DNA from: Cocos nucifera
Taxonomy: Eukaryota; Streptophyta; Magnoliopsida; Arecales; Arecaceae
Length of the DNA: 64,000 nucleotides
Direction of reading: 5' to 3'
NCBI GenBank assembly: GCA_006176705.1
Contig: QRFJ01004944.1
Coordinates: forward strand, 1-64,000
The position numbers were made by a program, and so were the translations under genes. Shown piece after piece: positions 36,808-49,824 of the stretch; position 1 is the stretch's first letter; the number at the start of each line of letters is the position of its first letter. The notes beneath the pieces were generated by a model. That model was not told the origin of the DNA. It searched no databases and was given only the letters and a program-made list of their open reading frames with translations.

Positions 36808-39800
36808 CTGTGCTAACAACATAGCACTTTGACTATCACTGAATAGTGTAACCTGGCTCAGCTCCACCCCCAACTCATCAATTAGCCTCCTAAGCCAAAG
36901 GGTTTTCTTTGCAGCCTCTATTATCCCAATGTATTTGGCCTTTATGGTAGACAAGGCCGTGATTGGCTGAAGGATCAATCTCCAAGACACCGATCCACCA
37001 AATATGGTGAAGAGGTATCCAGTAGTAGACCTCCTTGTATCAAGATCACCAACATAATTTGCATCAACAAACCCTTCCAGAGGATCTGAACCTTCACACA
37101 TCTTCATAGATTGCTCTCCAAATCCTCCCAGCTGCCCACTAAATATCAAACCATAATTCCTTATTCCATGCAGATATCTCAATATCCATTTCAATACTTT
37201 TCAATATTCCTTCCCAGGGTTAGCCATGTATCTACTAACCATGCTCACTATATGTGCTATATCTGGTCTACAGCACACCATAGTGTACATCACACTGCAT
37301 ACAGCATTTGTATATGGAACTCATTCCATGTACTCTCTCTCCTCTTCTGACTGGAAGCTTTGTAACTTGGAGAGAGATATATGGCTCGGTAATGACGTCT
37401 CTATAGGTTTGGCCTTCTCCATTCCAAACCTCTCAAGAACTTTGTGGACATACTTTTCTTGTGACAAATGGAGCACTTCTTTGCACTTATCTCTACAAAT
37501 CTCAATTCCAAGAATTTTCTTAACTGGACCCAAATCCTTCATCTCAAACTCAGATGACAATGCCCTTTTCAATCTTTTCATAGCATCCATGCATGAGCAT
37601 ATCATCTATATACAGTAACAGGTATAGGGCATCATCCTCATCTACATTCTTGACATAGACACAGCAATCATGTTCACATCTACTGAAACCCAGGCTCAAG
37701 ACAAAGCTATCAAACCTTTGATACCACTGACGAGGGGATTATTTCAAGCCATACAAAAACATCCTGAGTAAACACATCTTTTCTTCCTATCCCATCTTCA
37801 TGAAACCATCTGGTTGCTTCATATACATTTTTTCCTCCAAAGTCTCATGAAGGAAGGCCGTCTTCACGTCCATCTATTCCAATTCTATGTTATGCTGTGC
37901 CACCAATGATAGCAAAACTCGAATAGATGTATGACACACCATAGCAGAGAAAATTTTTATGTAGTCAATCCCTTCCCTGTGTGAGTATCCCTTTGCTACC
38001 AGCCTTGCTTTGAATTTGACTCCATCTTGTTCTGAAGGTGCCTCTTTTTTTGTGAATACCCACTTTGAGCTAATGGATCGAGCACCCTCTAGAAGATCCA
38101 CGAGCTGCCATGTCTGATTCTTCTTAAGTGATTCCATCTCCTCCATCATGGTCTGCATCCATGAATCATGATCCTCAGTCTCCATGGCCTCTGAATAATT
38201 CTTTAGATCTCCATTAGCAGTGATGAGTGCATAGGAGATAACCTCATCAATGCCATATCAGACCGACCTCCTAATAGTATGCTGGGGCTTGTGCAAAACC
38301 ACTCTCACTGGTACATCTCTGCCTGATGTCTGTGGCTGCTCCTGCACATCTGTCCGAACTATCGATCCTCCATGCAGATTTTCAATCTAAGACAATACTT
38401 TTCTACCTAGCTCCACCTCAACAGCAACACTCCTGTAAGTGGATGTAACCTGCATGCCATCATTCTCTGATTGGCTACCACTGTTCACCTTTATTTCTCC
38501 AGTTCCATCTATCCCAGACCTCTTCAAGATGCTCTTCTTATCAAAGATAATGTCCCTATTGATCACTGACTTCTGTGCCTGAGAGTCCCACAGTAGGTAC
38601 CCCTTGACTCCATGTGGATACCCTATAAATATCATCTTTTGAGATTTTGGATTCAATTTGCTCCTCTCAGTTGCCTCCACATGTGCATAGACTATGCAAT
38701 CAAAGACTTTCAGATGGCGAAGCTCCACCTTCTTTCCACTCCAGACATCCTCTGGAATGCCTCCATTCATCTTATGATGAGGGAACCTATTCACAAGAAA
38801 ATAAGAAAAAGTTAGAGCATCACCCCAAAAGGACTTTAGGAGTGATGTCTACAGCCTCAAACTCTGTGCCTTCTTGATTAGTGTTTAGTTCATCCTTTCC
38901 ATGACACCATTCTATTAGAGAGTCATCTTCATCATGTAATGGCGTTTGATGCCATTTTTCTCATAGTACCATCAGAGCTCCAAGCTTGTATACTCACCTC
39001 CATTATCTGACCTCAGATACTTCACCTATCTTTTTGACTCCTTTTCTACCTCAGCTCTCCAGACTCTAAACTGGGCAAACACCCCTAATTTTTCTCTGAT
39101 CAAATAAACTCACACCTTTCTTGAGAAATCATCAATGAAAGTGACAAAGTATTTTGCCCCACTTCTAGGTGATACAGGAGTCGGTCCCCACACATCCGAG
39201 TGCATTAAATCCAGCACTATCTCGCTGTGCTTGATACTTCCGACAAACTTCATCCTATGTTGTTTGCCAAAGATGCATGGCTTACAAAGATCTGTGCCCT
39301 CCTTCTTCAGGACTGGGATCATACTTCTTCTGCTTAGTTCTATGAGCCCATGATCACTCATATGCCCCATCCGATAGTGCCATAGCTAATATAAAATCTG
39401 CTCCTCCTATGCCACTGCTAGCACCTCTGCACTATCATTCACCACTAAGTCCTCCATTCTATAAAGATTGTTGCTTAGTCTTCTACCTCTCATCACAACC
39501 AAAACTCTCTTAAAAATTTTTAGACATCCACTTCTAGTCTGGCTACTAAAACCATAATCCTATGCCTCCAAGTAGCTCAAAGAGATCAAATTCGTTTTCA
39601 ACTCACGTACATGCCTGACATTTGATAATGTATGAATGATCCTACCGTACATCCTCATCCTGATAGAGCCAACTCTAGTTATTTTGCATGGGTGATCATC
39701 TCCAAGGCTGATACTTCTACCATCGACCTTCTGGTAGGTAGCAAAACACTCTCGATGAGAAGTATAGTGGTGCAAGCATGCTGAATTCAATATCCATAGA

Positions 39801-39906
39801 GTATCATACTTTGTGGATCTTTCTGATATAACTAGCAGGTCTTCTCCACTACTTGCAGAAGCTGTATCATCTTCCTTGCTGGCCTTTCCTTTTTTGATCT
39901 CAAAAG
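36808..39906 (-). pseudogene. Element I protease-integrase-RT-RNase H polyprotein (broken)
   Basis: Minus strand, reading from 39906 down. Protease region: the active-site segment reads WILNSAC, so the catalytic aspartate appears changed to asparagine (about 39795-39815). Integrase: HHCC zinc motif with CKPCIFGKQH (about 39270), first core aspartate in MHSDVWGP (about 39205). RT: KWVFTKK (about 38050), KARLVAKGYSHREGIDY (about 37980), MDVKTAFL (about 37865), YIDDM (about 37605) and MKDLGPVKKILGIEICRD (about 37520). RNase H: FVDANYVGDLDTRRSTTGY (about 37045), a KAKYI segment in place of the usual AEY (about 36945), and SDSQSA (about 36830). Stops and frameshifts are scattered. The gene is split at 36807 by a solo LTR. 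Confidence 0.88.
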
Positions 39907-40641
39907 GAGACAATCTCTCCTCAAGTGTCTATGTTGATGATATTTATAACATTTCAATATCATCTTCCTCTAATCCCGAGACTTTGACCTATCCTTGGAT
40001 TTCTCTCTTGCCTTTTCCTTTGATCTTCTCTATTTTTCATTCACAGCCAAAATCTCAGACTTAGGATCTCCCTTGCAGATCATTTTTCTTTGCTCATTTG
40101 ATTTAAGCACACCAACAACCTCTTCATAGTTTAGGATCTCCTTCCCATAAACTAAAGTTGTTATGAGACCATCATACAAACCTGGGAGAGAACATAATAG
40201 TAGCAATGCCCGATCCTCCTCATCGATCTTCACATCTAAACTCATCATCTTAAAATACACCTGATTGAACCTTCAGATATGTGCAACAAGATCGCCACCT
40301 TCGGGCATCCTCAGACTATACAACTATTTCTTCAACCATAACTTATTAGTTATGTTCTTTTTCATGTATGTACCCTCCAGTCTCTCCCAAAGTTCCTTTA
40401 CCGTATTCTCTGTGCAAACCTCGAACAAAACCTGATCGATCAAGCACATCTAGATTGTGCTAAAAATAATTTCCTCCAATGATTCCTAATCTACAGCACG
40501 GATCTTTTCTATCCTTTCTTTTGTCAAGACCTTGTAGATCCTCTGCTGAACCAACAAGTTCTTTACTCTTTGCCGCCATAGGGTAAAGTTCTCCTTATCG
40601 TCGAACTTCTAAAAATCCATCTTGAATCCACTCGATCCCAT
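39907..40641 (-). pseudogene. Element I gag (broken)
   Basis: The start is the ATG with complement at 40639-40641 (MGSSGFKMDF, with a stop soon after). The order fits the UBN2 Gag family: an N-terminal F-x-FDDKENFTLWR segment, then WERLEGTYMKKN, and a leucine-rich block with LLLLCSLPGLYDGL and KGDPKSE in the open stretch 40260-40030. The zinc knuckle near 39930-39960 is degenerate (CYKYHQHRHLRRDC: the second Cys is lost). In-frame stops near 40614, 40480 and 40325 disable it. Confidence 0.82.
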
Positions 40642-40884
40642 AACTTCAAACAAGTCAAGAACAAATCCCTAAGACCCTTCATGATCACACACACCAGCAA
40701 AACTATCCTTCCAAGAAGATCTAACTAGCCCTAGATCCTCTTTCCAAACTTCTGTATCATCGTTCCTCAGTGTAAACAATCTCCACCTCAATCTAGAGAC
40801 AACCATGAAGCAAACTAGAAGTTTTAGGATAAAAACCGATGCAATAGATCCTAGATGGTGTCTTTCTTTCTTCCACGCAATACC

Positions 40885-40896
40885 GCTCCAATATCA
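40885..40896 (-). promoter_or_regulatory. Primer-binding site of element I (tRNA-iMet, decayed)
   Basis: TGATATTGGAGC on the minus strand against the expected TGGTATCAGAGC (9 of 12), next to the 5' LTR. Confidence 0.7.
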
Positions 40897-40898
40897 AT

Positions 40899-41514
40899 TA
40901 TTGAGAATATGCGCTCTTCCCATATAGATCGACATGGCCACTAGTGATCAGCCAAGCAACATGGAAGAACCTCTCAAATATTACTATGGAAGTATGATCA
41001 AACAATTCAAGGAATAGAGAAGAAAAAAGAAGAGATTTTTAGGAGAAAAGAGCTTTTATTAAGTATATCTCAGCCCTTACTACAACCTTGACCTGGTTCC
41101 AGTATATATACTTTACAAAAGATTAAGCTCTAGCTCATAGAAAAACTCTCCAAATCCAAACAATCCATGTACAGAAAATAATAACCTATGAAAACTAAGC
41201 CAGCCAAGTTTCAAACTAAGCTGGCTAACCTACGACTAGTTCGACTCAGTCCCAGACTGAGTCGATTCAGTGTGTACCATGCCTGTAGTCTCGAAAATAC
41301 TACTCTCTATCTGAATTTTTCTCTAAGACCTAGTTGACCTAGTTTTGGACTGAGCCAACCTAGTTTCCAACTTAGTTGGCTCAGTCTCATGGTGAGCTGG
41401 CCCAGTTTCTGAATTTTGCTAGGAGAGCTGATTTCTCTTTCGAATCGCTCCCATCATTCCTTGACCAGTCTCCTCATGTTTTTAAGACTTGGGAGTGCCA
41501 TTTTTGAGCTCACA
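40899..41514 (-). repeat. Element I 5' LTR (616 bp)
   Basis: Plus coordinates TATTGAGAATATGCG...GAGCTCACA; the terminal TG has become TA. It aligns throughout with 33649-34285, with moderate divergence. Confidence 0.93.
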
Positions 41515-41519
41515 AAGTC
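41515..41519. repeat. Target site duplication of element I, right copy (AAGTC)
   Basis: Pairs with GAGTC at 33644-33648 with one difference. The undisturbed site in the solo LTR (near 13671) reads AAGAGTC. Confidence 0.75.
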
Positions 41520-43268
41520 TCACTAAACTAGGACTCTATGGTCAAGAGTCCCACTGGACTAGGATTCTTCGACCGAGAGTCCAACTGGGTGGGACATTGA
41601 GTCTCAATGTCGGGAGTCTATGGTCAAGAGTCCCATTGGATTGGGACTCTTCAACCAAGAGTCCCACAGCTCTGGGATTTTGAGTCCTAAATGTTTGAAA
41701 TATATTGAGAGTTGGAACTCTATAATCATGAGTTTCACTTATTTCGGATACTAGGATCGAGTGTCCCACTGGTTTGAGACTCTTCGATCAAGAATATCAT
41801 TTTTATGGAACTCTGTTATCCGAATACCCACTGAATTTGAAATCTAAATTTATGAGAGGTTTTATTAGTGATTTGATTACAAATTAACTTAATTTAATTG
41901 AGTAATTATTTTTGGATCAAGTCCAATTGAATTGGATTCAGTTGGGTTTGACCCGATTAGGTCATGGGTTGATCTAATCGTTGAGGAGGTTTGATCCCTG
42001 ATTTGATCATAAGTTGGACTTGATCAATTTCTAATTTAATTAAAATTTAATTAAGCCTAATTAAGTCTAATTATATTGGATTTAATCTAATCTAGTTGAG
42101 CCTAGCCAAATTTGTTTGGGTTAGTTCAATTGGATAAGGTTAAGATTTAAGACTAGTTTGACTAGTCTTCCCTACCTGTGCCACCTCATTTCTTCGCCCA
42201 TTTTTTCTATGAAAAAAAAATTGTTTCTCATAAGTTTCTTCACACAAAGATAAGGCCCATGCACTAGTTTCTCCATGCCCCACATGGATTAGATAAGTGG
42301 TTAGTGTTTCAAATTGAATGGAATTCAAATTGAAGTGAAAAACTAACCTATTCTTGTCCATGCGCCACCTCTCCTTTGTGCACCCTCTTATCTACATGAG
42401 AAAAGGTTTCTCATGATTTTTTTTTACATAAAGAGATGGTGTGCACCTGGTCTTCTCACACCCCATGGGATAAGGATCAATTTGTTATAATTCAAAGAGA
42501 GTTTTAATGAATAACAACCTAATCCTCCTACGCGTAGAAGACTTGGTTTGGCGCAAATAAAAGGAGGATTTTCTTTGGGCCATGCACTGATTATCTGAGT
42601 GAGAAACCTAGTTATGTGAGCCTCTCCTTGTGCATGAAAAGGAAAAGAAAAGTTAGAGCAAAAAATCCAAGAGAAAGTAAAAATAAAGAGAGAAGGGTGC
42701 AGGGTTTTCTGAGAGCATACCCTAGGGTTTCTAGCTTAGTGTTCGGGAAGCAATTGCATGAGCTACGAGAGTCGTAAGCCCACCAAACTTTGGAGAGAAC
42801 CTCCTCTGCCACTTTAGTATATCTACCAATAACTCAGAGCATTTGAGAAGCCTATAGATGAAGATCGAAGCTATTCAATCAAAATAGGCCCTGAAGGGTT
42901 CTGGTGTCGAGCTAGCACTCACGGGAAGCTGATTAGGACCAGAAGCCTCATGTGGATGATCCATGGAGGTCAAACATCTATGTGGCTGCATCATGACTAG
43001 TGGACCTCCTAAATGATGATCAGATCATAGTGATCAACTACTCGTAAAAAGATATTATGTTCTAAACACATAGATGTAGTAAATAGTTTGCTGTATAGTT
43101 TTTCTTTTTAGATCTATATGACTGCATGCACATTATGTTTAGATCCTTAGTATAGGATTTAATATTTTGATATGATCAGTATGTAATTAATTATTTTTTT
43201 ACTATATTTTTTCTATTTTTAAAATTTTTTTTGAAAGTAGTACTGCAAACCCTGCACTGGTTCCTAAA
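41520..43268 (+). repeat. Element E 5' LTR, second part
   Basis: Resumes the C/E-family LTR after element I and ends at about TTCCTAAA 43268. It has an array of imperfect repeats of the type GTCCCACTGGACTGGGACTCT at 41520-41780, also present in the solo LTR at 13640-13760. With the first part the LTR would be about 2.7 kb. Confidence 0.85.
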
Positions 43269-43269
43269 T

Positions 43270-43283
43270 TGATATCAGATCCA
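43270..43283 (+). promoter_or_regulatory. Primer-binding site of element E (tRNA-iMet, decayed)
   Basis: TGATATCAGATCCA against TGGTATCAGAGCCA (12 of 14). Confidence 0.8.
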
Positions 43284-44999
43284 GGTTCGCTAAAGATGAT
43301 ATGCTTGCATATTTAGATCGATAATTTAGATTTGATCTAAATATTAATTTAATAATTTAATTAATTAGATCTAAAAATTAAAATTAAGATTGCACGGACT
43401 GAAGGTTGTCCTACTGTAGGGTTTACCCCCTATAGTGAAAAGGTTATCTTGGTACACTGCTGATCTAAATCATTAATCATAAAATCTTAGATTTGATCTA
43501 ATATTTTTATGATCTAATTAAATTAGGTTTTAATCTAATTTATGGTCATGAATGCATGTTTAGATAGGATCTAAAGTTTAATTCATGATTTAGTATTATG
43601 TAGTGTACATAGTTTCAGATTAGACCCTACAACTAGTTTTATTTGTGAATTGAGCCGATTTAAATTTAAAGTGAGTTGACTGAATTGGTGAATAATACTA
43701 AGTTATAAAGAACCTTTCAAAATTTTGAAAAATATTTTTGAAGTGCCAAAACCTAACGCTCAGTTCATAAACTTAATTAAAATTAAGTGAATTGATTTAG
43801 TGTCTAGAATTGTGAATTAAGATCCTAAGTCATTAATCATAAACATGTGGATTATTAGGTTAGATGAATTAGGTCCATAAATTGGGTTAGACCTAATGTT
43901 AGTTAAAGAATGGACTAATTTAGAGTAGTTGATCAAATTTAATTAAATATTAATTTAGATTAGGTCAAGGACTCTATAGACTCAATTATAATAGTTATAG
44001 TTGATCAAGTTCATGCCTTTAACGAGGATCAAATGAACCTGATTCATGGCTACGCTGTCGAACCTATAATTACTAGGTTGATCAAATTGAAACTAATGAA
44101 TTGGATGGTATCTAAGGTAAGTCTGGCAGACCAGATCAGTGATTTTTAATTGGGAGCTACTTATACTAATTCAGTTTTTGACGAGCTAATGGCTAATCCC
44201 TTCCACTGATCTCACTTACCTGGCCATCCTAGTGAGATAGGTTTTGATTAGATCACTTGATGATTCGAGCTCACCTATGTTAATTAGGTAAATCAGTCTG
44301 ACAGATTTAGGTGCTCCTAATGCCAGCATAGATTAGATCCTTTTTTATCTGACTTGGTGAAGTCAGTGGAAGAATCAAAATTGGCTCACTTTTCTTAAAT
44401 AAGTTAACTAAATCTCCTAAAATTATTAGATCCTTAAAAGTGAAATAGTTATATAGATAACTATATCATAGCCTTTCATTAAGTTGAGTGATAATGGGTT
44501 CATTAATTTAATAATCATTGGAGGCCCAAAGGCCTGGTGCTTATTAATTAATGAAATTATCATTCATAAAATGATGATTTGATTAAGTCTTTCTGATGGT
44601 GGTTAGGTTAGCTGACCAAAGTCGGTCCTGATCATTTATTGGTTAGATAAGACCAAATATAGTCACGTTAATGGTTGGACCTAACTGGACCTTTTTAGTA
44701 GAGGCCAAAGCCTACTGATTAGGTCTCTGGGGCAAAATTGATCTTACTAAAAATTATTTAGAAAAATAATTGATTTTGAACCTATCCATAGGTGCACATG
44801 AATTGACCAACCAAAGTTGGGCTCATGTGTAGTCTATGTGGATTCTAATACCCACTAAGGAATTAAAATAATTCCTCGAATTGGGGGTAGAGGCTACCAA
44901 TTCATATAAAATAGTGGAAGAACCTTTAGACTAAAGTCCAAGCTTTTAGGATAATTGATTCATATACTAATTAGGCTTGATTTTTCTATTTGTACAAAA
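43284..44999 (+). other. Element E untranslated leader
   Basis: 1.7 kb without a supported gene. Some blocks (44110-44240: TCTAAGGTAAGT, TTTTTAATTGGGAGCTAC) are shared with the leaders of A, B, F and G, showing common descent of the two families' leaders. Confidence 0.75.
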
Positions 45000-45860
45000 A
45001 TGGCCACTAACCTGTGCTTCGATCATTGTTAGATAATGATAAATTAATGGGATCCAACTACGATAGCTGGTATCGTAAGTTGAAAATCATCCTAAAGCAT
45101 GAGCTGATCTTTTATGTCATAACAGATCAAGCATCTGAGGAGTCAGCTCTGAATGCTAGTGGAGTGGTCTGAGATACTTATCATAAGTGGCTCAATGACC
45201 ATACCACCATTCGGTGTATAATACTGACGATAATGAACGACAAGTTTAACCATAGGTTCAAAAATGCCCAGCCACAGGAGATGCTTTAAATATTGAATGA
45301 TTCCTTTGGCACGCCTGATGACGTTGAAAGGCATAAAATAAGTTGTGCTATTTTTAACCCTCGAATGAGGGATGGGGCCTCAGTGATCGATCATGTATTA
45401 TACATGATTGAGATGATTGAGCACCTTAGCAAGCTGGGCTTTCTCCTGCATGAGCAGCTCGGTAAGGATGCGATCCTTAATTCCTTGCTCAAGTCCTTCC
45501 TCTCCTTCCTAACTCATTTTAGAATGACAAAGCCTACAGTCAACTACCATGGCTTGTTGGGGTTACTGCAGAACTTTGAGAAGGATTACCAACTCCACAA
45601 GGAGATGGTGAATATAGTGGGAGGATCTTCTTCTGATCATAGACCTTTTAAGAAAGGGAAGAAGAACAGGATGAACAAGAATAAGAAGGTGCAGCCAAAT
45701 GTTGGGATGACTGCATAGGGTCAGACCAAGAAGCATAAACCCGATCAGAGCTAGGTAGAGTGCTTCTTCTGCAAGAAGCAGAGGTATTGAAAGAGAAATT
45801 ATTCTCTGTACATTGCCTCCCTAGATCCGAATAGGTCGAGGAGGAAGCAAGTGGTTGCTG
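45000..45860 (+). pseudogene. Element E gag (broken)
   Basis: ATG 45000-45002. UBN2-type Gag with NYDSWYRKLKIIL near the N-terminus and WLNDH in the middle. The open frame 45293-45718 covers MRDGASVIDHVLYMIEMIEHLSKLGF and a lysine-rich C-terminus. In-frame stops occur near 45030, 45168 and 45288. The zinc knuckle after 45754 reads CFFCKKQRY with its His and last Cys lost. At the position where A, F and G have UGA, this copy has a sense codon (within KISCAIFNP). Not functional. Confidence 0.85.
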
Positions 45861-47537
45861 GGCAAGGTAATTATATGATAACACCTTGCAATCTTTCCTT
45901 ATTTGATTCTACTGCCTGGGTATTAGATACTGAAAGTTCTTATCATAGTAATTCTATGCAGGATTTGTAGGTCAGTAGGAGATTTGATCAAGGCGAGAGG
46001 TTCCTAAACGTTAGAGATGGAAGATAAGTTCCAATTCTAGCTTTAGGAATCATGAACCTTGTAATCAATTCAAATAAAGTTATTCTTAATGAATGACATT
46101 TTTGTCCAACTTTCTTATTGAATGTCATTTCTGTAGGCCTTTTGGCCATGAATGATTTTGAAATATCAAAAAAAAATTTTTTTGTAATGTTATTTTGAAT
46201 GGTGTTATAATTTTTATTAGGCAATTAAATAACGAAATTTATTTACTTTCTATGCCTGTTAATGTGGTTCAATCCTTCGGTAAATACCTTAGAATTAATG
46301 ATGGATCTGAAGTCTACCTTTAGCAATGTAGGCTAGGTCATATTAACAAGAATAGAATTAATAGGTTAGCTCAAGAAGAAATTCTTAAGGTTAGTGATTG
46401 TGAATCATTTCTGATCTGTGAGTCCTATCTTCTTTGTAAGATGACCAAGCCATGTTTAACTGGAAAAGATGAACGAGCCACTGAACTCCTGAGTTTAGTA
46501 CATTCGGATGTATGTGGATCCATGAGCTCAAGTGCTAGAGGTGGATATTTCTACTTCATAATCTTTACAAATGACCTATCTAGATATGGATATGTCTATT
46601 TAATGAAGCATAAGTCGGAGTCATTTGAAATGTTCAAACTATTTTGAAATGAGGTAGAGAAGCAAACTAGAAAGAGTATTAAAACTCTTCGATCGGACCT
46701 AGGGGGTGAGTATCTTTCTAATGAGTTTTTGATATATCTTAAGGAGAATGGGATTCTCTTTCAATGGACCCTTTCTGAAACACCACAACATAATGGTATG
46801 TTTGAAAGAAAAATTGGATCCTATTGGATATTGTTCGATCCATGATGGAGTTTGTTGGTTTGCCGATCTCCCTATGGTGACACGCGCTCAAGTTAGCTTG
46901 TTACATTCTAAATAGGGTTCTGAGTAAATTTGCTAATAAAACACCATATGAGATATGGACAGGGCATAGGCCAGTGCTCTCACACCTTAGGATTTAGGGG
47001 TGTCCAGCTTATGTCAAACATTTGATGACAGACAAGCTTAGACCTAGGTCTGATAAGTGTAGTTTTGTAGATTATCCAAAAAAAATCAAAGGATATTACT
47101 TCTACCTTGCTGATGAGCAAAAAGTATTTGTCAACCTTAAGACAGTCTTTTTAAAAAAGGAGTTTCTTGGTGAAGGAACTATTGTCTTTAAGATCGAACT
47201 TGATGAGGTACGGAAGGTGGAAGAACAGACACATGTTATTGAACCTGAGTTGGATCTAATTAGATCAGATTCAGAATCCATTGTAGATATATCCTTAAGA
47301 CGATCTGGTAGAGTACCACGTCAACCAGATAGATACTATGGTTTCTTGATTTGGGATGGGGATCCTATCAAACTCGATGAGAACGATCAGGATCCAATCA
47401 CCTATATGGATGCAATGCAGAGATCCGACTCTGAGAAATAGCTTGAGGCCATGAAATTCAAAATGAAATTCATGAAGGTCAATGATGTATGGACATTGGT
47501 TGACCCATCTGAAGGGGTAAAACCCATAGGATGTAAG
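45861..47537 (+). pseudogene. Element E protease-integrase and start of RT (broken)
   Basis: The protease region is near 45905-45960 (AWVLDTESSYHSN-like; the usual DSG is altered). The integrase zinc motif region is at 46330-46440. The integrase core is open from 46441 with VHSDVCGSM (first aspartate about 46506) and RYGYVYLMKHKSES, then a stop at 46645. The frame 47022-47441 covers the integrase C-terminus and linker, with VFLKKEFLGEG near 47145 and a proline/arginine linker (RRSGRVPRQPDRYYGF). RT begins after 47442 and is cut at 47537 by element F. The glutamate codon in KKEF is where A, B, F and G have UAG or UAA. Confidence 0.85.
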
Positions 47538-49814
47538 TGAAGGGAAAAACTAGTTTTCCAGGTCAGGTTCATTTAGATCTAATTAGATCAAGAGAGATAT
47601 TTCAAAAAATTTTCTCTTGGATCCAGATCAGATCTGAGACTTTCTAGATCTAATATTATTAATCTAATAAAAAAATAAAATAAATCATAAATTTAATTTA
47701 ATTTAATTTATCTTGTTGAGGGTAATTTGATTATCCTATGATGATCCTGATATCTGCCTGAGGTTTTGGATCTAGCTATGCAAGTGCTTGGCCTCTACCA
47801 ATATCCACTCGAATAGGATTTGAAGATCTTCTCCTTCTTTATCATCTCTCCAAAAATTAGATCTAGATCTGATTTTGAAGATCTTCAAAACTCCTTTTGA
47901 AGATGTGAATTGTCTCTTGCAGCAGTGCTGCCTTCTTCCTTTTCCTATCGCTTTCTCTTGCTTGGATCGCACCAAACTGAAGCCCAAAAATTCTTGGGCA
48001 TGGGTAGGAGAGAGAAGACCTAAAGATGGCATGGAGGAGGGAGAGGGGTCACCTTGTGGCATGAGCAATAGATCAAGCTACTTTGATCTTGGCGCAGATA
48101 GGATTTTTATAGATTCTGTTGCACCATGTAGTGCTACATTATCCCAGCCAATCACGGCCTTTTGTGCAATCAGATCTAAATCTTATTGCTGGGATGACAT
48201 CATCTGATCCAATCAAATGAGAGCCCCTCTGAATCATCCATAGATGGCACCAAGACTGGTCAAAGATAAGTCTTTGGTGCCACCTAGGTAGAGTCCCCGA
48301 AGTAACTTGGAGTCCCATCTATATGGGACTCCAGGCATCATTATCTTTGGGCGCATGCCTCCCTAGGCATGCGCCCCTCCCTTTCCACTTTTTTAGTAGG
48401 GGGACAAATCTCTATCTACTCACCTATGGGTGCATGACACATAAGCAGATGTGTAAGTGTCAAAGGTCAATGTTTGACCAAAATCCGAAACAAGATTTAG
48501 CAGATGATGGAACATGGAAGGTGTTGTCTCAAATTCATCTCATAAATTAAGACAACCCTTTTCTGACCTGTACAAGCTCTAGTCAGATCAAGTAAAGGTA
48601 CCTGAGTGAGCCAAGATACATTTAGCTCAGTCGAGATAAAATTTAATGATAATTAAAGGAGAACATTAAGCTCAATCGTGTGCTAGCACGATTTTCTTGA
48701 ACCTAATTGAATCTAATTCAAATCAATTGAACTAGATTAGTCCAATTGATGATATCTAGATTGAAACCCTTGTTTGTGTGACCCAGTTAGGTTCAGTTCT
48801 ATATGGTAATGAGATATGTTGCGATCTCTATCATCGACATCATCGAAACACCTTCTGATCAATTAGAACTTTTCTGATTCAGACAATTAGTATGATTGAT
48901 CATCTAAATCATTCTAATTGCTCTCAAAATCCACCAGTGACACCTAGCAGCATATGGTGGCAACCCATTAGAACTGAAAATGAATCTCTCGATGCAGTTA
49001 CCTTTATGATTAAGTTCTTCTATCTTGAGCTCCGACCGAATTAGGGTTAAGGTAATCTCGTCAAACCCTAATATCCGTCATATGATTAATCATTCAATTC
49101 AAGTCCAATGTGAAAACCTTAATAGAAACTCTTTCTATTATTTTACTCTACTATGGCCATGGGCTTAGGAACTTGATTCTCATGATCATCATAGGGCTTC
49201 TCTTCATCTATCGAGGTAGATAGATCTCCTATTGGTGCAATCCAATTCCTATAATGAACATGCTCTAGCCAATATACACCTCAGGATTCTGAATGGCTAG
49301 GAGATCGTGTTATGGTATAGTCAAACTATAACACCATCAAGGTGAACTATCGATGCACCGTAGATTAAAGAACCAGACACAACTGTAGCTTCAAGCCAGT
49401 CATCGATGATAGGGTAGACTTTCTAATGATTGCTCGAGATGGTCACTCTCAGTGCCCTCGTTCTCTATCAAGTACCTGTACTCTCACTCTAGTGTCTCTA
49501 CACCGTAGGCTTAAGACTAATCTACTATAAAGAAGCGATTATACACCAATGTTCTAGATCAATCACTATCCTCATGATGATCCTATGGTCAGGAGCATTT
49601 TATGAGTTAATAATGAAAATTCATGTCTTAATTTTCAACTCTTGAAAATAAGAACTATCATTGCCATTAACTCAAAGGATGTATCATAGATACTAAATAC
49701 ACATTATGATAGAAAAAAACCTATTTTATTATTTATAATCAAAATTATAATTTTTTTCTTAGGTGTATAACAAGTGTCAACCAATTTTGGTTTCTAGGAC
49801 ATACATATCTAACA
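47538..49814 (-). repeat. Element F 3' LTR (2.28 kb)
   Basis: TGAAGGGAAAAAC...CATATCTAACA in plus coordinates. It aligns with the G and B LTRs along its length. The W-box region is reduced (48460-48480). The U5 palindrome GGAAAA/TTTTCC is kept. Confidence 0.93.
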
Positions 49815-49824
49815 AACTCCCACA
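49815..49824 (-). promoter_or_regulatory. Polypurine tract of element F
   Basis: TGTGGGAGTT on the minus strand, where G has AAGTGGGAGAT; partly decayed. Confidence 0.75.

Larger units (their letters stand above)
33649..41514 (-). mobile_element. Element I: Tork-like Ty1/copia with both LTRs
   Basis: Two LTRs of about 620-640 bp flank gag-pol in minus orientation. The flanks are GAGTC (33644-33648) and AAGTC (41515-41519), a 5-bp duplication with one difference. The total is 7.9 kb, of which 2.3 kb is a solo LTR of the A/B/F/G family (34533-36807); the element proper would be about 5.6 kb. It lies within the 5' LTR of E. RT and RNase H motifs fit the Tork/Tnt1-like group; the exact lineage is less certain. 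Confidence 0.92.
32689..47537 (+). mobile_element. Element E: Angela-like copia, 3'-truncated by F, split by I
   Basis: Parts are the 5' LTR (32689-33648 and 41520-43268), a degraded tRNA-iMet primer site, leader, gag, protease/integrase, and the first part of RT up to 47537, where the LTR of F begins. Same family as C and the solo LTR at 12715, and in the opposite orientation to C, into which it is inserted. The 3' half and 3' LTR are not in the window. Confidence 0.88.
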
